From positions 3,224,501 to 3,288,500 of the forward strand of contig NC_067295.1 in NCBI RefSeq assembly GCF_020740795.1: a stretch of DNA of 64,000 nucleotides, given 5' to 3'. The stretch comes from Apus apus (taxonomy: Eukaryota; Chordata; Aves; Apodiformes; Apodidae). Shown here in pieces: positions 1 to 12,560 of this stretch. The notes under the pieces were generated by a model. It was not told where the DNA came from. It worked only from the letters and a program-made list of their open reading frames with translations, and did not search any database. The position numbers were made by a program, and so were the translations under genes. Every line of letters starts with the position of its first letter. Position 1 is the stretch's first letter.

Positions 1-338
1 AAGAAAAGTTCCCACCCCCTTTATCTTTCAGAAGGAAAGGAAGGGATGGACTGAAGCAATGCAGAAAGAAGGAAAATGGAATTAATAATTTTCCATTATT
101 CCTCCTCTGTATCTCCCTCCCTCATTCCTTGTATAAGCTTGCAGGGAAACACACAGGGTTTCACAGTGCAAAGCCATAAAACAAAAGTTCCTATAGCATG
201 ACTTTAAAGAAAAATGCCCATACTGTGTGCTCCAGTCATTTAAACTGCATTGTTGTCTGTTCCTACATCTTACACCTTCGTTGGTCATTGGTCCCCCAGA
301 GTTGTTCTCTGGGGACATAAGATGCAATGTACTTATTC

Positions 339-362
339 ATATATATACACACACATATATAT
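339..362. repeat. AT/AC microsatellite
   Basis: An ATATATAT-ACACACAC-ATATATAT block of alternating purine and pyrimidine. Confidence 0.8.
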
Positions 363-1518
363 CATACTCCTACATACATATAAATAATGTGCCATTCATT
401 AGCCAGTTAACCAATTCAGAGCAGGTTTTCTGCCTGGCAGTTCCTCTCAGTGTTTCTTCCTTTCACTAAAAAACACTGTGGTCCAAGATGACAAGATGAA
501 CAATCTTGCAGGTTTTAATTAACCTAGAATATAAAAAACTGTAGCAACCCAACAACCACTAAAGGACAAACTGGCTGCATCTCTGCTCAGAAGGCCCAAA
601 TGTATCATTTGCTAAGGAAAACAATTCAGAAATGGCACTAAATTTACATATTCAAAAGGAGAGAACTGGGGAAGCCTTCCTCTTCTAGAGCATCAAGAAG
701 CTTTATGTTATTATAGTTGACTAATTTGGTGCCCAAAATAACACAGCTTAGAAGGGTTTGAAGGAGTTTTGAAAAGAGTTGCATAGCCTAAATGAAAGGT
801 TTAAAAACATGTTTCCATTTTGTCTTGCTTTGAAAACCAGTGCTTTGTGCTGAAGCATTTTAAGCTGTATTTTCTTGTTCTAGGACTCACTGGCAATCTC
901 ACTACTCTCCTTTTCTCCAACCCAACTCCCTCAAAAAGGGGAATAAGCAGAAAGTAGAATTGTATGTGTAGCAGGAAGTAAAAGCAGCCACACTTTTGAT
1001 ACGACATCAGAAAAGCTCTACTTAATACCATGTTAGCTGCTATTTTTAAAATTGGAAATGAGGTTAAGAATGGTTTGAAGTCATATCAGCCCTGACTACG
1101 GCTGTCACATTGAAACAGGATGCCATGGATTCAGTACGAGACATTACTAGACAGAAGTTGTCTGTCTTCACATGCAGACTTCCCCACTTTAAGAAAGCAT
1201 ACCCCCTAGAGGCCACTGGCAATGAAAGACGACAAACTTTTATAACTGATGCTTAAAAAACTACTCAGTTTAGGATAAATGCTACTTCCTTTCCAAAAAG
1301 AAGGAGAAAAGGTTTGTTCTGGAGTAGGTCTACGAAGGAAAGGGCATATGAAATCAAGTCTGCTGTAATTATTCAATCACTGGAACATATCCAAACAAGA
1401 GGAAAACAATTTGCACAAGAAAACTGGCATTCTTAACTGTGATCCATGTCTAAAATGGCAGGATAATCAGCAAAGGGACGCTTGTTAGTGAAGTGCGTCG
1501 CCAGCCCACGCCTCTTAC

Positions 1519-1563
1519 CTGTCATTGTACACTGGTAGTGAGAAACCACTGTTGGGGTGAAGG
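1519..1563 (-). other. USP22: Candidate 45-nt in-frame cassette exon in USP22 intron 3
   Basis: On the minus strand a long pyrimidine tract (ctaattttttcttttttag) precedes a 45-nt segment that ends in ATGACAG|gtaaga, a near-perfect donor. A CTAAT branch-point-like motif lies about 16 nt upstream. Entered in phase 1 from exon 3, the segment reads (A)FTPTVVSHYQCTMT and leaves in phase 1, so inclusion would add 15 residues without changing frame. It does not resemble the USP22 exon known to follow exon 3. It may be a lineage-specific alternative exon or a chance pair of splice sites. Transcript data would decide. This is inference from splice signals only. Confidence 0.35.
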
Positions 1564-1918
1564 CTAAAAAAGAAAAAATTAGGGAAAGCAAACTGAATAA
1601 AACAAATGTGTGTACATATATTTGTGTGTAAATATTTCTACATAGATACTGTGCGTGTACCACGAAAGCACAGGTGTGTAAGCAAAGCTGGCACGTTCTA
1701 TTAGGAAAAAAAAAGAAATCACACACAAAGGTGGCACTTCATGTGAGGGGAACTGATTTCTTGCCTGTATCACCTCAATTAGCCTAAAGGAGCAGACTCC
1801 TACACTTTCTACCCACTACAGACCTAAGTCTGATCTTACGTAAAATTTGCAGGATAAATGTTAGATATTTTTCTATCTTTTTTGCAATTAAAAATTAAGT
1901 TTTGGGGTTGTTGGCTTC

Positions 1919-1942
1919 TTTTTTTTTTTTTTTTTTTTTTTT
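1919..1942. repeat. Poly-T run (24 T)
   Basis: An uninterrupted T run on the plus strand (poly-A on the USP22 strand) in intron 3. No retrocopy or SINE body was recognised next to it. Confidence 0.9.
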
Positions 1943-2005
1943 ACAATTAGGTGTGGTGCACATGGTAAACTAACAGTCTAACTCCTGGAGAGTAACAGCT
2001 AGACA

Positions 2006-2023
2006 TCTCTCTCTCTCTCTCTC
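2006..2023. repeat. (TC)n microsatellite
   Basis: Nine TC units, 126 bases downstream of the exon 3 donor on the USP22 strand, where it is a GA repeat. Confidence 0.9.
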
Positions 2024-2148
2024 CCAAGGCCTGCACTGCTATCTCTAAAGAGCTCTCTCTTCCCCTTACTGTTTTTTTGCCATTGACAAATGGGAGGGAC
2101 AAGTATGATTAAAAACAGAAACAAGAAATTCAGGCAGGAAAACCAAAC

Positions 2149-2262
2149 CTTGTAATTTCCAAGCTTTTCGTTGTTCTTCTTTGGCAATTTGTTCCATGTC
2201 TTTGTCGTATATGTAATCTTGACACATAAAGCAGTATATACCCCCATACAAAAGGTCTATGG
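2149..2262 (-). CDS. USP22: USP22 coding exon 3 (end of ZnF-UBP domain and linker helix)
   Basis: This exon encodes residues 87-124. It reads (A)[20 protein letters not shown], then [17 protein letters not shown]. The YGGIYC-x-x-C motif (Cys97, Cys100) completes the zinc finger. The charged segment after it is the linker towards the catalytic USP domain. The acceptor is ttttgcag|CC. The donor CAAG|gtttgg is rather weak but has G at +5. The exon ends in phase 1. The next expected USP22 exon (a GEKFSTWEPTKREL-like sequence) was not found in the leftmost 2.1 kb, so the gene continues outside the window and only about a quarter of the roughly 525-residue protein is visible. Confidence 0.95.
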
Positions 2263-5200
2263 CTGCAAAACAGAAGAGAAGTTGGGGAGGAGGGGGAAAA
2301 AAAACAACACAAAAGAAGACATGAGTTCATAAACTAGAAGACATTTTAAAGCAGGCACCCAGTCAGGCACTCTTTCCTCTCAGCAGTCCACAAAAAGTAA
2401 AATCTGTACCTTAGAATCTGGAGTGGGGCAGGGGGGGAAAGGCAAAAAAACAGGGAAATTTTTCCAGTTACCATATGAGTTATTCTGTTCTTTCTGGCAC
2501 AGGAAGAAAATTGTGGAAGACAACAAAAGATTAGCTGCCTTCAAGTTGTTTGTAATTCAGAATACACCTTCAAAAGACAGAAGGAACCAAAAGGCATAAA
2601 TACAGCGACTAAAATACATGCAGAACTAATCCTGTAAGATTTGATATGCAAGTTTGAATTGTCTTTTTCTAAGACTTCAGTGATTTCTACTCAAAGCCAT
2701 TAAAATAACGAGAAAGCACCTATTCAAGTGGAGGCTCAAACAGAAGACAGCACTGAAAGCTCAAGGATACTTGTCCAGGGGAATGGTTTTCCAAAGTAGT
2801 TTATTCCACAGGTTACGTGTCACAATTTCTCTTGCTTCACTTCCTCTTAGAAGGGACATAGAAACACTGACCAATGTTAAAAATATTTTTCTTACACAAC
2901 CCTAAACAAAAGCCAACAAATAAAATCCACCAGCTAACTGGGAACTGACATTTTCCTTCAACGTATATCAACAAGTGCAAACTAATCACAGCAAATTGCT
3001 GATTTTCAGTACACAAATATCGGGAAAAGTCACAATTTAAGGACAGTAACAAAACACTAATGTGGGGGAGAAGGGAAAAAAATAGTCACAATTAAGCTAC
3101 AGAGTATTAGTTGTAGAATACTTACTCCATTACAGATTGTTCTACCAGTTATGCAATTTCAACACAGAATTTTTTAAAAATCTAATGTGTTGGTCACAAA
3201 ACACAAAATCAAACATTGTTCTCCGTGTATTTTTTAAAAGATCCCACAAACAGGCCCCCTCCTCCCCATATAACAGAACAGCTCTGGCAGAATATTAAAT
3301 AAATAAGACTCTGAGCACTAACACTTTCCATCTACCATCGGAATGGGTACGCTGTGCCCAGAGGGTTCCTTGCTTTTCTCAATTTTCTCGATTTACATGA
3401 ATGACTAATGAAGTATAGTTGTCAAGATCAACACCAACAAGAGACCACCTTACACACACCACTTGTGCAGAGCAGAATGAGCTTCTGGTGTAAAGAATCA
3501 GGTAGTATAACAGAAATACTGGTGGAGTAAAAGCCACTGTTGGTCCAGCGCCTGATTAAGCACTCTTGAGAAAATGTCCTCTCTCCAGTGCACTTAGCCA
3601 ACAATACAGTTGTATTTATGCCAACACTTTCCATGTCATTAAAAAGACTGCAAAAGGTTTTGGACAAATTACCTCAAGCACCATACAGGCCTGATTACAG
3701 CACAAAGGAAGGGCAGGAGTTTCTCATGAAAGCAAAAACACGGCTGCTCAGTTTCAGGAGCCTAGGAAAAGAGTCCACTAATAAAGTTCCTAATTGCTTC
3801 AAACGAGTGTAATTTGAATTTTTTTCCTTGAAATATACTTTAACCTTCTTATTCTGGTCATCTGGACATGAAAAAGAATGTTTTCTTAAGGGCAAAGTGC
3901 AAAATATCCCCTACTAAGTCACTCTGGTGAGCTGCTCTGCCCACCGAGCTGGTCTGGTGGGTGCAGGGCTGAGGGTCCCCACAGAGGAACCTTCTCACTG
4001 ACAGAAGTTCTTCCAAAGCAAGCAACTCAACAGCAACAACTGGAGTTAAATCACACCAAAAAGGACAATGCCGAGACTAAACATTCCCCCTCGAATGACT
4101 GGGAAAGGCAGGGGAGAACAAATTTCACCTCATTAAGAGCAACATGCTAAAGCTTTTTTTTTAAAAAAAACAACAAAACCAACAAACCTAAATTGCTGTG
4201 AAGTTGGAATCCCAACTGAAACACCCGATTAGAAAATTTAATAAAAAGCACAAGAAAGTAGGAGGATGTTTGCCTAACAATATAACAATATCCATTAATA
4301 TTTGGGATAACAAAACTAACAGAAACTGGCCTCAAATTAATAAAGATTTTGGAAACTACTAACAAAAAATTGGCACCTAGATGTTCCAGATTAATCCACT
4401 GCTAACTCTGCCATGATATCCAACAATCCTCATTATAAACTTCCCTTTCACAAGGTTCCTCCAGAATGGCTGCTACTCCTACCTTCCAGAATCTGCTTTT
4501 TCTAACACTGCTACTACCCATCTTAGGAGAGGATTGGAGGGTGAAATCAGTCTTTTAATTCTTAATACATGTACAGAATTGATCACACTGGAAAAATAAA
4601 ACTAACTTTCAGTAGTAATTTCCCTTTTTTTTTATTTCATAGGGAAAAACCAGAATAACTTTTAAAGATTCATAATGTCATTTCACTTAATTTGATCAAT
4701 CTAGTTTCCTGTTTCAGGAATTCAAAATGCCCACTTGTGGATCACAGGCAAAATAACAGAAGAATGAAAGGGCCTCTTGGAATGTAACATTTTTCTTTGC
4801 TTTTACACCTTTATGCTGACAACAGGCTACCATGATTTTCAGGTCAGATCTCCTTGTAACCCTTCATATACAAAATTCTAAACAGCTGCAACAAGAGAGA
4901 GAGAACTCAATTTTCATTCTAAAATAAAGCTATGAGCCTGGAGAAACAATCAGGCATCACAGAAGATCATGTGGATTTAAGAGCAACTTTAGTTGACAAT
5001 AAGTTTTGAAAGACAACAGCTCAGGGGTGAAGTTTAAATTTAGACATCAAAAGGTCTTATCTGGGAGCCAAGTAAAGTGTTTTGTTTAAGCCCAAGAGCT
5101 TTACTTTGCCAAACAGCCACTGATGTCCTTGTGGAAAATGTTGAGAGCACTGAGATGATGGGAACACAACAACATGTAAAAGATCAGGGAAGTGTGTTAC

Positions 5201-6005
5201 ATCCAGAGTGTGTGGGGGAAAAAGTCTCATCCTGATAAGAAGCTTGTACATTCGTTTTTTGAAAAACCCAGGTGAACAGACCCAACTCTGCTCAGTTGAA
5301 AACGAGACATTAACCACGTTGTATGACAGCCTGCTATCAGGCCTGACATGTTTGTGAATCATGTTTTGGTATCATCTTCCTGGCTGCATTCAAGTACAAC
5401 AAAACCTACAGCAACACAGAATTATTTTTACCTGTATTGAAATTAATTCCACTGTGAATTTCTGTGACTCAATCCTGCCAACCCAAAATCAACACACATT
5501 CATATTCTACACAAGTCACCAACATTTTGTTCAACTTTAACCAAGGAGTCTAGATTTATAATTCTTTCAGACAGTATTCTAAGTCAACATCCTAACCTAC
5601 TTCATACTCCCCAATTTCTCACATCCAGTGTTAATCATTAAGCCAGTTTCAGATAATAGTCTCAAGTCCAGAAGAAGTCATTTTCCACACTTCAGCCAGT
5701 TGTCTACTTGTTCTTCTCTCTGATATATTAGTATACAGCAAGTCACTGACTGCATGCTTCCTGTTTTCCTGGCACCTGGAAACTGCACCACAGATCAGAA
5801 TTCCTGAACTGAAAAGATATTAAGGTTTACTGATATGAGTTAGAAAAATTTACTCATAAGAAAAAAAAAAAAGGAAAAAATGTCAAAAAAACCCATCAGA
5901 CTCTGAGGCATTGATCAAGTTACATATTTGAGTTTTTACCCTTATCCTTTCAGTCTCTATCAAGGCAATCACAGCCTTATCTCTGCAGGTAACAAAAATG
6001 TATAC

Positions 6006-6053
6006 TTAGCTTTTATTTATTTATATATAGAAATAAATAAAAATAAAAGGCTA
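6006..6053. repeat. AT-rich inverted repeat
   Basis: The arms TTTATTTATTT and AAATAAATAAA flank the loop ATATATAG. The symmetry continues outward to TAGC/GGCTA with a short bulge. A strong hairpin is possible on either strand; function is unknown. Confidence 0.6.
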
Positions 6054-8010
6054 GTCCTGCTAAATGGTGATCCAAGCTAGCATTCAGTGAGATCACTGAG
6101 AATCACAGGGACTTACTTGTGGGGCAGGGGGTGGAACCCTAAACTTCCTTTTGTTGCCAAAAATGCTGTGTCAGATACCAAATCTTTTAATACACAATAA
6201 ACCCCAGCATTATTCTTAACTCCCACAATCAACATTTAAAAGAAACAGTATTTTCTTCTCCTAATACTGGAAATAAAACTGTTCTACTGTTAAGTATTTT
6301 TTCTTATTTTGCACTAGCACCCAAAAGATCAGAAGTGTTTTTTGGTGGGCTGTGCTCTGCAGTCTCCAAGATGCCTACCAATCCCATAGGAATCTAGAAT
6401 GTTAATGTTTTTAGGGACTGATTTGCCAGCAATCCCAATGTGACAAGGTCAAAACTAGGAGCCAAATGTCCAACCTCCACACTGTGCACCTGCCTCTCTG
6501 ATGGTTTTAAAGTATCATCCTGTATCAGTGTGCAAATTCAAGCTACGGAAGATGAGATGTACAGATGAAGGAAGTGTGTCCTAGTATCCCTGGTGGGATC
6601 TAGGTACCAGAATGTTCTTAACTGCTAATTTAGAGGAAAAAATTTGTCAAAATATTTTATGTTAACTTATTGTGAGCAGAATATTAACACCAGCTACTTG
6701 GCCTCATTCAGAAATACAGATATCATACACACCACGCTACTTTTATACATGTGTGTGCATCCAATGTACTACAAAGGGATCTCTAGAATTCCTCTACTTA
6801 AGCTGCCCTGGACTTCCTATTATAAAAGACGTTTTGCCTTTTTTCAGACTTCTCCCTGTCCTTCTCTGACCCTACAAACCTCAACAGGTCCCTTGTTTGC
6901 AGCAAATCTTTGAAAAGTGAAAAGGATTAAATCCTCCTGGCTAAAGAACCTTTCTTGAGCCCAGAAAATATTATTCAGGTTTAAAGGAGAAAAATTCTTA
7001 AACACTCCCTACTTAATCTTGCCGTTTTCTTTGGAAATTTTGGGGCAGAATTCCAAAATCCCAGACATCAAGTTTTGTGCTGCTTTGTATGACATGAAGC
7101 AAACTGCTTATACTCATCTGCATGTTCTCAATTGATCAAAAATAGAGACTTACTTGAAAGCACTATTGTCAATAAAAGCAGCAGTAAGATCCAGAACTGC
7201 ACTGAAGTTAGTCACTGGATCTGAGACAAGCAGATCCATGCTGAGCTGGCAATACTCAGCTAAATACTCAGGAGATTCGCTGTCCAAGGGCTAAGAATAT
7301 TCCAAGTGTAGAGAAAACTCTTTAGGAGTCATTTATGATGCTACAAGATGGCCTGTAGGAGCTCTCAACTACCCGCACTTACCAGAGCAGCTCCTTGGAG
7401 GAGACAACTGCAATGAACAAAATCCTGCTGTCTTCTTACCAGTTCAGTCTGAATCCAAGCAGGATAAGCTGCAATGTGCATCACATAAGCACAGGAGAAT
7501 CTGCCTGCAATACTTTGCACAGTACACCCTAGAACAGCAGGTATTTTTAATGGCTGTGAGCAATACTGGAGGGTCCTCGTTTGAGCCTGGATAGAACTAA
7601 GTTTCTTTTCGTGATTTTACTTTTCAGTAAAGTCCCTTCTAAGTAGCTGCAGTTGCTGAAATTAACAGCATGTTTTCCAGCCAATGTCTGCCTCTAGGAC
7701 TGAGAACAAACACTCCATGTTTACAGTTACCGCCAGAGAATGGTTTGAAGAACGAAGGGCACTGCTTGGATCTGAAGAAAACATCTTATGCTCCAGAATC
7801 AGAGGGAGTAAAGGGACACCCCTGAGACCCTCCTTTGGGAGGAGCAGACCAGACAGGTGACCAAAGTTAACCAAAGTATCCCATCCTACACATGTGATAC
7901 TGGATATAAATTTGAGGGATCACAAAGAGCTCTCTCTCTTCCCCCTTCATCCACAGGCAGCATCCCAGGAGGACTCTGTCCATTTATTTGCCTTTGCTGC
8001 CCAGTCTCTG

Positions 8011-8042
8011 TGTTCCTGCAGCCCAGTGTTCCTGCATCCCAG
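8011..8042. repeat. 16-bp tandem duplication
   Basis: TGTTCCTGCAGCCCAG is followed directly by TGTTCCTGCATCCCAG, one mismatch. Confidence 0.75.
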
Positions 8043-9586
8043 CTCCCACTGACCCCAGGAGTTGAGTCCAGGACTTTTCCAGGGCCTGCCCTGGAGCTTC
8101 AGTGGTGATATGAATGTTATTGGGGGGTGGGGTGCACAATTTTCATGTTAATCCTTCACTGCTATCTCAAATAATAATTTCCAAAAGAGCAAAACGTCAA
8201 ATTCTTCACTTGATCTAGACAAATCAGGTCCAGTGTGTTTCCTTTTTCTAAGAAAATCAGTTATATTACCAAAAAGACATATTAGCCTGACATGATCCAT
8301 CTCTGACAGAGCTAAAACCCACTGTATCCTGTTTTCCATTTGCCTTCATCTTAACAGTTTTTTTTCAACACCCACACTAAGCAAAACATTAGAATGGGAT
8401 TCAAATCAAGAGGTTGGTAAAAGGGCCAGATGACCTTTTCTACCTCTTTCTGAGCCTAGATGCAAAAGGAAAAAACCCAAACTGCTACTCTATCACTATG
8501 ATACACTGTATGGGAAGTGCACAGAGACTATAATGAAATTTTTAGTTGTTTCTAAAAGAACTCAGCTGCCATCACACAGAATTAACATTAGAGTCAATAC
8601 CTTCCAACACAAATGAAAACAACTTTTACTGTCAGTCCTTTATGTAAGTGTTCTGTTTCTACAGAGTAACTGTCAGATAGGTATGTAATAACAGCAGTAC
8701 CCTGATCTTTTCCATTGATCAACTTCAAGTATAGAAAACAGCTTTTTCTCATGTTTCCTCTGAATCAGATGAAAAAAAAAAATCAGTTGTTTTCTAGGGG
8801 ACGGAGAAGTTTTTTTAATTCTAGCAAAAAATTCTCAACTTAATCTATGAGCATTATTCTTAGCCTCATCCACCCAGCTCCTCTCACCACAAATGTATTT
8901 ATTGGACTGAACCTTAGAGCAGCATATACTTAGAAAAACAGTTCCTCAACAAACAGCTTGCAGCTTAATAAATAATGAATGCACTCTAACAGGACTAATT
9001 CTGAAAGCAACTGTTTGCCAGTCTCCTCAGAAATGGAACGGTAGTTCAGTCTTCCAATTGCTTATTTATTCTTAACCACTGAGCCTCAATCCTGCTATGA
9101 CACCTACCTCCACTCCTTAACTCCAAAAGAGGGTCTTAGAGCAGACCAAGACTTCAGCCAGAAACGGCATCATGTGCTGTTTCAGAGGTACTATTTGTGT
9201 GCTAAGTGTGCATCTCTAACACATAGAAGCACAGCATGGAAATGCACAAGTTGGCTACTTACCAAGGAGTTTAAATGGGTCTATACAGAGCTTTGATGCC
9301 ATAATTGAGCTAATCTAACTCAGAAAGGTTATCATCTGTAACTGAATTTCCTAAGTCTCACGCTAGTGATTTTTCTTGCAGCTAAGTGTGTGTATGTGTG
9401 TGTATCTCTCTCATGTAGGTGAAAAATCCCAAGCAAGTTTACATAAATACTCCACTCCCCAAATCATCTTTTATCACGTTATATTCCTCCCCCCAAAAGT
9501 ATTAATCATTATGTAATAGAAACAGAAATTTTCCCTCAGAGAGAATATTAAAACTTCTTTTGGTGTCTGCCCAGGAATTTCAGTCC

Positions 9587-9610
9587 CTTTTATCAGGAAT
9601 CTGATAAAAG
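9587..9610. promoter_or_regulatory. Perfect inverted repeat with two GATA motifs
   Basis: CTTTTATCAG and CTGATAAAAG flank the loop GAAT, a perfect 10-bp stem. Each arm carries a WGATAR motif, so two GATA sites face each other. It lies in USP22 intron 2. Binding is inferred from the motif only. Confidence 0.45.
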
Positions 9611-11687
9611 AATCACTACTATGATTTCAAGATGAACTCTCTACAGCACCAACCTCTCTTTAGTTCACAGTCATCTTCCTATTCCTTCTACTCGGGGACT
9701 AAGTTACTATGTGTTTTTCTTCATTAGGCAAATGTAGAAGAACTGAGGAACGGACCACCAGTTCTAACAAGGACAGAACCCACCAGCAGATACCCCAGGT
9801 GCTAGAACCTAATTTAGAAAGACTCCATAGGAAGATGACCAAGGGTGCTGATGGCACACATCCATTTGGAATAATCAAATCTGAAGCTTGCAGAAAGCTC
9901 CAAAAGGATTTCAACATACGTAGCAAATAGTAAGAAAACAGCACTGAAACACAACAGGAAAAGATTAGTCTGAATTTTCCTGAATCTTCAAGGTCCTGGT
10001 CACTTACCTACCCCTTTCTAAAGGTTTTCACAGCTGATTTATGAAATTTTAAATTGCATTAATGATTCCCGACCCAGTGGCAATATCAGCCTATCATGGT
10101 GATTGACCAGAGATTGTGCAATGCGGGGAGTAAAAAAAAACACCTCTTCACCCACATCCACAACTCAAGGAATATCTTAAAATAAGCACAGTATTACTAA
10201 TATACACTGAATAGGCAAGCAGATGCAAGAGCACAGGTATCACCATAAAGGTCAGAGTGTGAGTGTCTAATTTATATTGCTCAGGGAAGCAGAGATAACA
10301 AGGGATGTATTTTAAGAACACTCTAGACTACGATTCTGAAGCCTCTTAGAGCAGATAGCTGCAAACACATCACTACCAGTGCCCAGGCAGCTGTTACAGC
10401 TGAAATCTATGATACTTCTTAGAACTGTGATTAAGTGTGCAGTTCCTGCTGGTCTCCATGGAGACTGATGTTGGCTCAGCAAAAAGTCACCAAGTGTTTT
10501 AAAATCATTCCTGTTCCTTTTGAAATTTCCAAGCCCTGCACTCAGTTTTGCCTATCAGATGGTATTTCCCCAACCAAAACTGCAGCAGTAAAAGCAACCA
10601 AATACAGGAGCAAAACCACAACAACTGTTTTTACAGATCATTTCACATGCAGCTGGAAATTAAACACCAAAACATCCACTAAAAAAGAAAAAAAGGGAAC
10701 CTCCAAAACTAGAAATCAAGCAGTCAGTTGTACAATCTTCACATTACCTGTATTTGTGCACCCAGTACATTATATTTAGCTGCAAAATAATCCCTTTTGG
10801 GATGATACAATAACGTATTCTGTACTTTGTCTTATATAATTAACTGTTGCCCTTTTTATCTAAAGATTATTTCTTTTGGGAAGCACCTTATCTGACATGT
10901 TCTTAATTGTCTGGTACCATGATACTTCACTACATCACACAACAGCAAATTTCACCTTGCAGAACTTTAAGAATTTAGGCTTTCCAAATAACCAAATAAA
11001 CAACAGCTCGCAACATGTGCAATTGTTCGACCATTTTGTAGCACCAAAACTGACAGAATAAAATAACTTATGGCATTTTATCAACGTTTATGAGAGAGCT
11101 GAGGTAAAGCTACTCCATATCAGTTAAACTGTTTTCTTATGACTTAGGTTATTGACCCCACTGGAAACAAGAAGCCAAGGCAGAAAAAAAACCCCTAACA
11201 ACCACCAAAAAACCCCAAGACTTAAGTTCAAATAATTCTGATTGTTACTTGACTTGCCTTTTTTTGAGAGGAATGATGGATTTTTCCCTTGGCAAGAACA
11301 AAAAAGTGAACATGACCTGAAAAAAGTTCACTGAAATAAATGCTCTAGTTCAAAGCACTAAACCCACTATTTTTCACACTCAGAAAAAAACTTGTCTATA
11401 CACATTTTTATTGTTTTCCCCTATATGTTAGATTAATTGATAAATAGTAAGATACTAAACAAGAATAATTTAAGTTGTGAACAAAAGCTTATCTGTGATG
11501 CAGTGACAGCTTAAGCACCAAGATTAGAAATAATGCCACTAAACTAACAGCAAAAAAAAACAAATAAAATTGATCTCCCTGTCTAATGGGGTAGCTACAA
11601 GAAAGTATCAACTTACTGGCCTGGAATTGACAGGGATACTAGAGCCAGTTACAGAGCAGCAGTGAGTACAGCAGGATGACAACTTAC

Positions 11688-11820
11688 CTAAATTGTGTCG
11701 CTTTGTCTTTGCGTGCTCGTGAATATGTTTCTTTGTAAAACAGCCAAAGAAGACACAGTAGAGGCAAGAGTGGAGTCTGTTCAGGTGGGCACCACACATA
11801 TGACAAATGCACGACTTTGC
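11688..11820 (-). CDS. USP22: USP22 coding exon 2 (core of ZnF-UBP zinc finger)
   Basis: This exon encodes residues 43-86 plus one base of the next codon. The frame begins [20 protein letters not shown] and continues with [20 protein letters not shown] and RHNL. It carries most of the zinc-binding Cys and His residues of the ZnF-UBP fold: Cys46, 48, 51, 61, 64 and 69, and His74, 76, 78 and 84. In SAGA this domain docks the protease on the ATXN7 and ATXN7L3/ENY2 subunits rather than cleaving substrate. The acceptor is tatttcag|GCAAAG and the donor TTTAG|gtaagt, both good consensus sites. The phase (1) matches exon 3, which supplies the last two bases of an Ala codon. No stop or frameshift is seen. 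Confidence 0.96.
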
Positions 11821-12532
11821 CTGAAATAGGGAAAGAGGCAGAAAATGAGCATGAGAAATATCTCTGCCAGTGTAGCTGAAGGAGCACAGACCTAACTGCT
11901 CTCCCTTTGCCTCAAGACCTGCAACTGGGCACTGCAAAGCAGCAGGGGAAATGGGAGTTGTGCCCTCATGACAAAACACCAACTAGACATATTAATGGAG
12001 AAAACTCTTCCATTCACCCAGTACATTTCCAAGTCTTGATAGAGAACAGATGCCATCTAAGAGCAGACGATAACCAAGCCATTTATAACCCTCAACTGGC
12101 AGTTTAATCAAAGTTTCAAGCCAGGGTAGGCAGGCACTGCTGCCAGGAGACAGTCCTACCACTCTCTCACTCCACCTGGACATTTCTATTCCAATACCAA
12201 CCAGGTACCAGCAGAACAACCTACACAGCCAGTCATGTGCTCAAGCTGGGAGATATAAGGTATTTGAAATGAAACTGCCACTCCCCCTCAAATGAACCTG
12301 TGTCAGTTCCTTCACCCAGCTCACCATGAGCCCCACACACACCCACTGCTGGTGCAGAACCTGTGGGCACTATGGCTAGTGCAGCATGGGCTTAACAACC
12401 CAACAGATGCTGATTACCAGGGGACAGAGGTCTCCATACATCTGTCCTAGCTCCGTTCTCCAGAATCACCCTCAACCCACAGTCCCTACCTTGGAGCAAT
12501 GGGCTTTGCTGCCCAACGGCCCCTCTCCTAAG

Positions 12533-12560
12533 CTGGTTCAGCTTGCGAAGCTGAAGCCAG
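12533..12560. repeat. Imperfect hairpin
   Basis: CTGGTTCAGCTT and AAGCTGAAGCCAG are inverted copies around a 3-base loop, with one bulged G. Confidence 0.5.

Larger units (their letters stand above)
1..2148 (-). other. USP22: USP22 intron 3, partial (runs off the left edge)
   Basis: AT-rich intron without a recognised gene. It contains an AT/AC microsatellite near 339-362, a run of 24 T at 1919-1942, a (TC)n run at 2006-2023 and the candidate cassette exon at 1519-1563. Translating the minus strand here gave no match to the next USP22 exon. Confidence 0.8.
2263..11687 (-). other. USP22: USP22 intron 2
   Basis: An intron of 9,425 nt bounded by the exon 2 donor (TTTAG|gtaagt) and the exon 3 acceptor (ttttgcag|CC). 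It is AT-rich with no CR1 copy that I could see. It holds two noticeable inverted repeats (6006-6053 and 9587-9610), a 16-bp tandem duplication at 8011-8042, and a TG-rich run near 9386-9408. No coding exon, tRNA or other RNA gene was recognised. Confidence 0.85.

Noticed and set aside
1-2140. Search for the next USP22 exon (GEKFSTWEPTKREL-like)
   Set aside because: No minus-strand frame in this stretch encodes it. The exon must lie to the left of the window.
3925-4010. GC-rich patch with CCCACC/GGTGGG inverted repeat
   Set aside because: The 6-bp stem is too short to stand out, and no repeat family or RNA was recognised.
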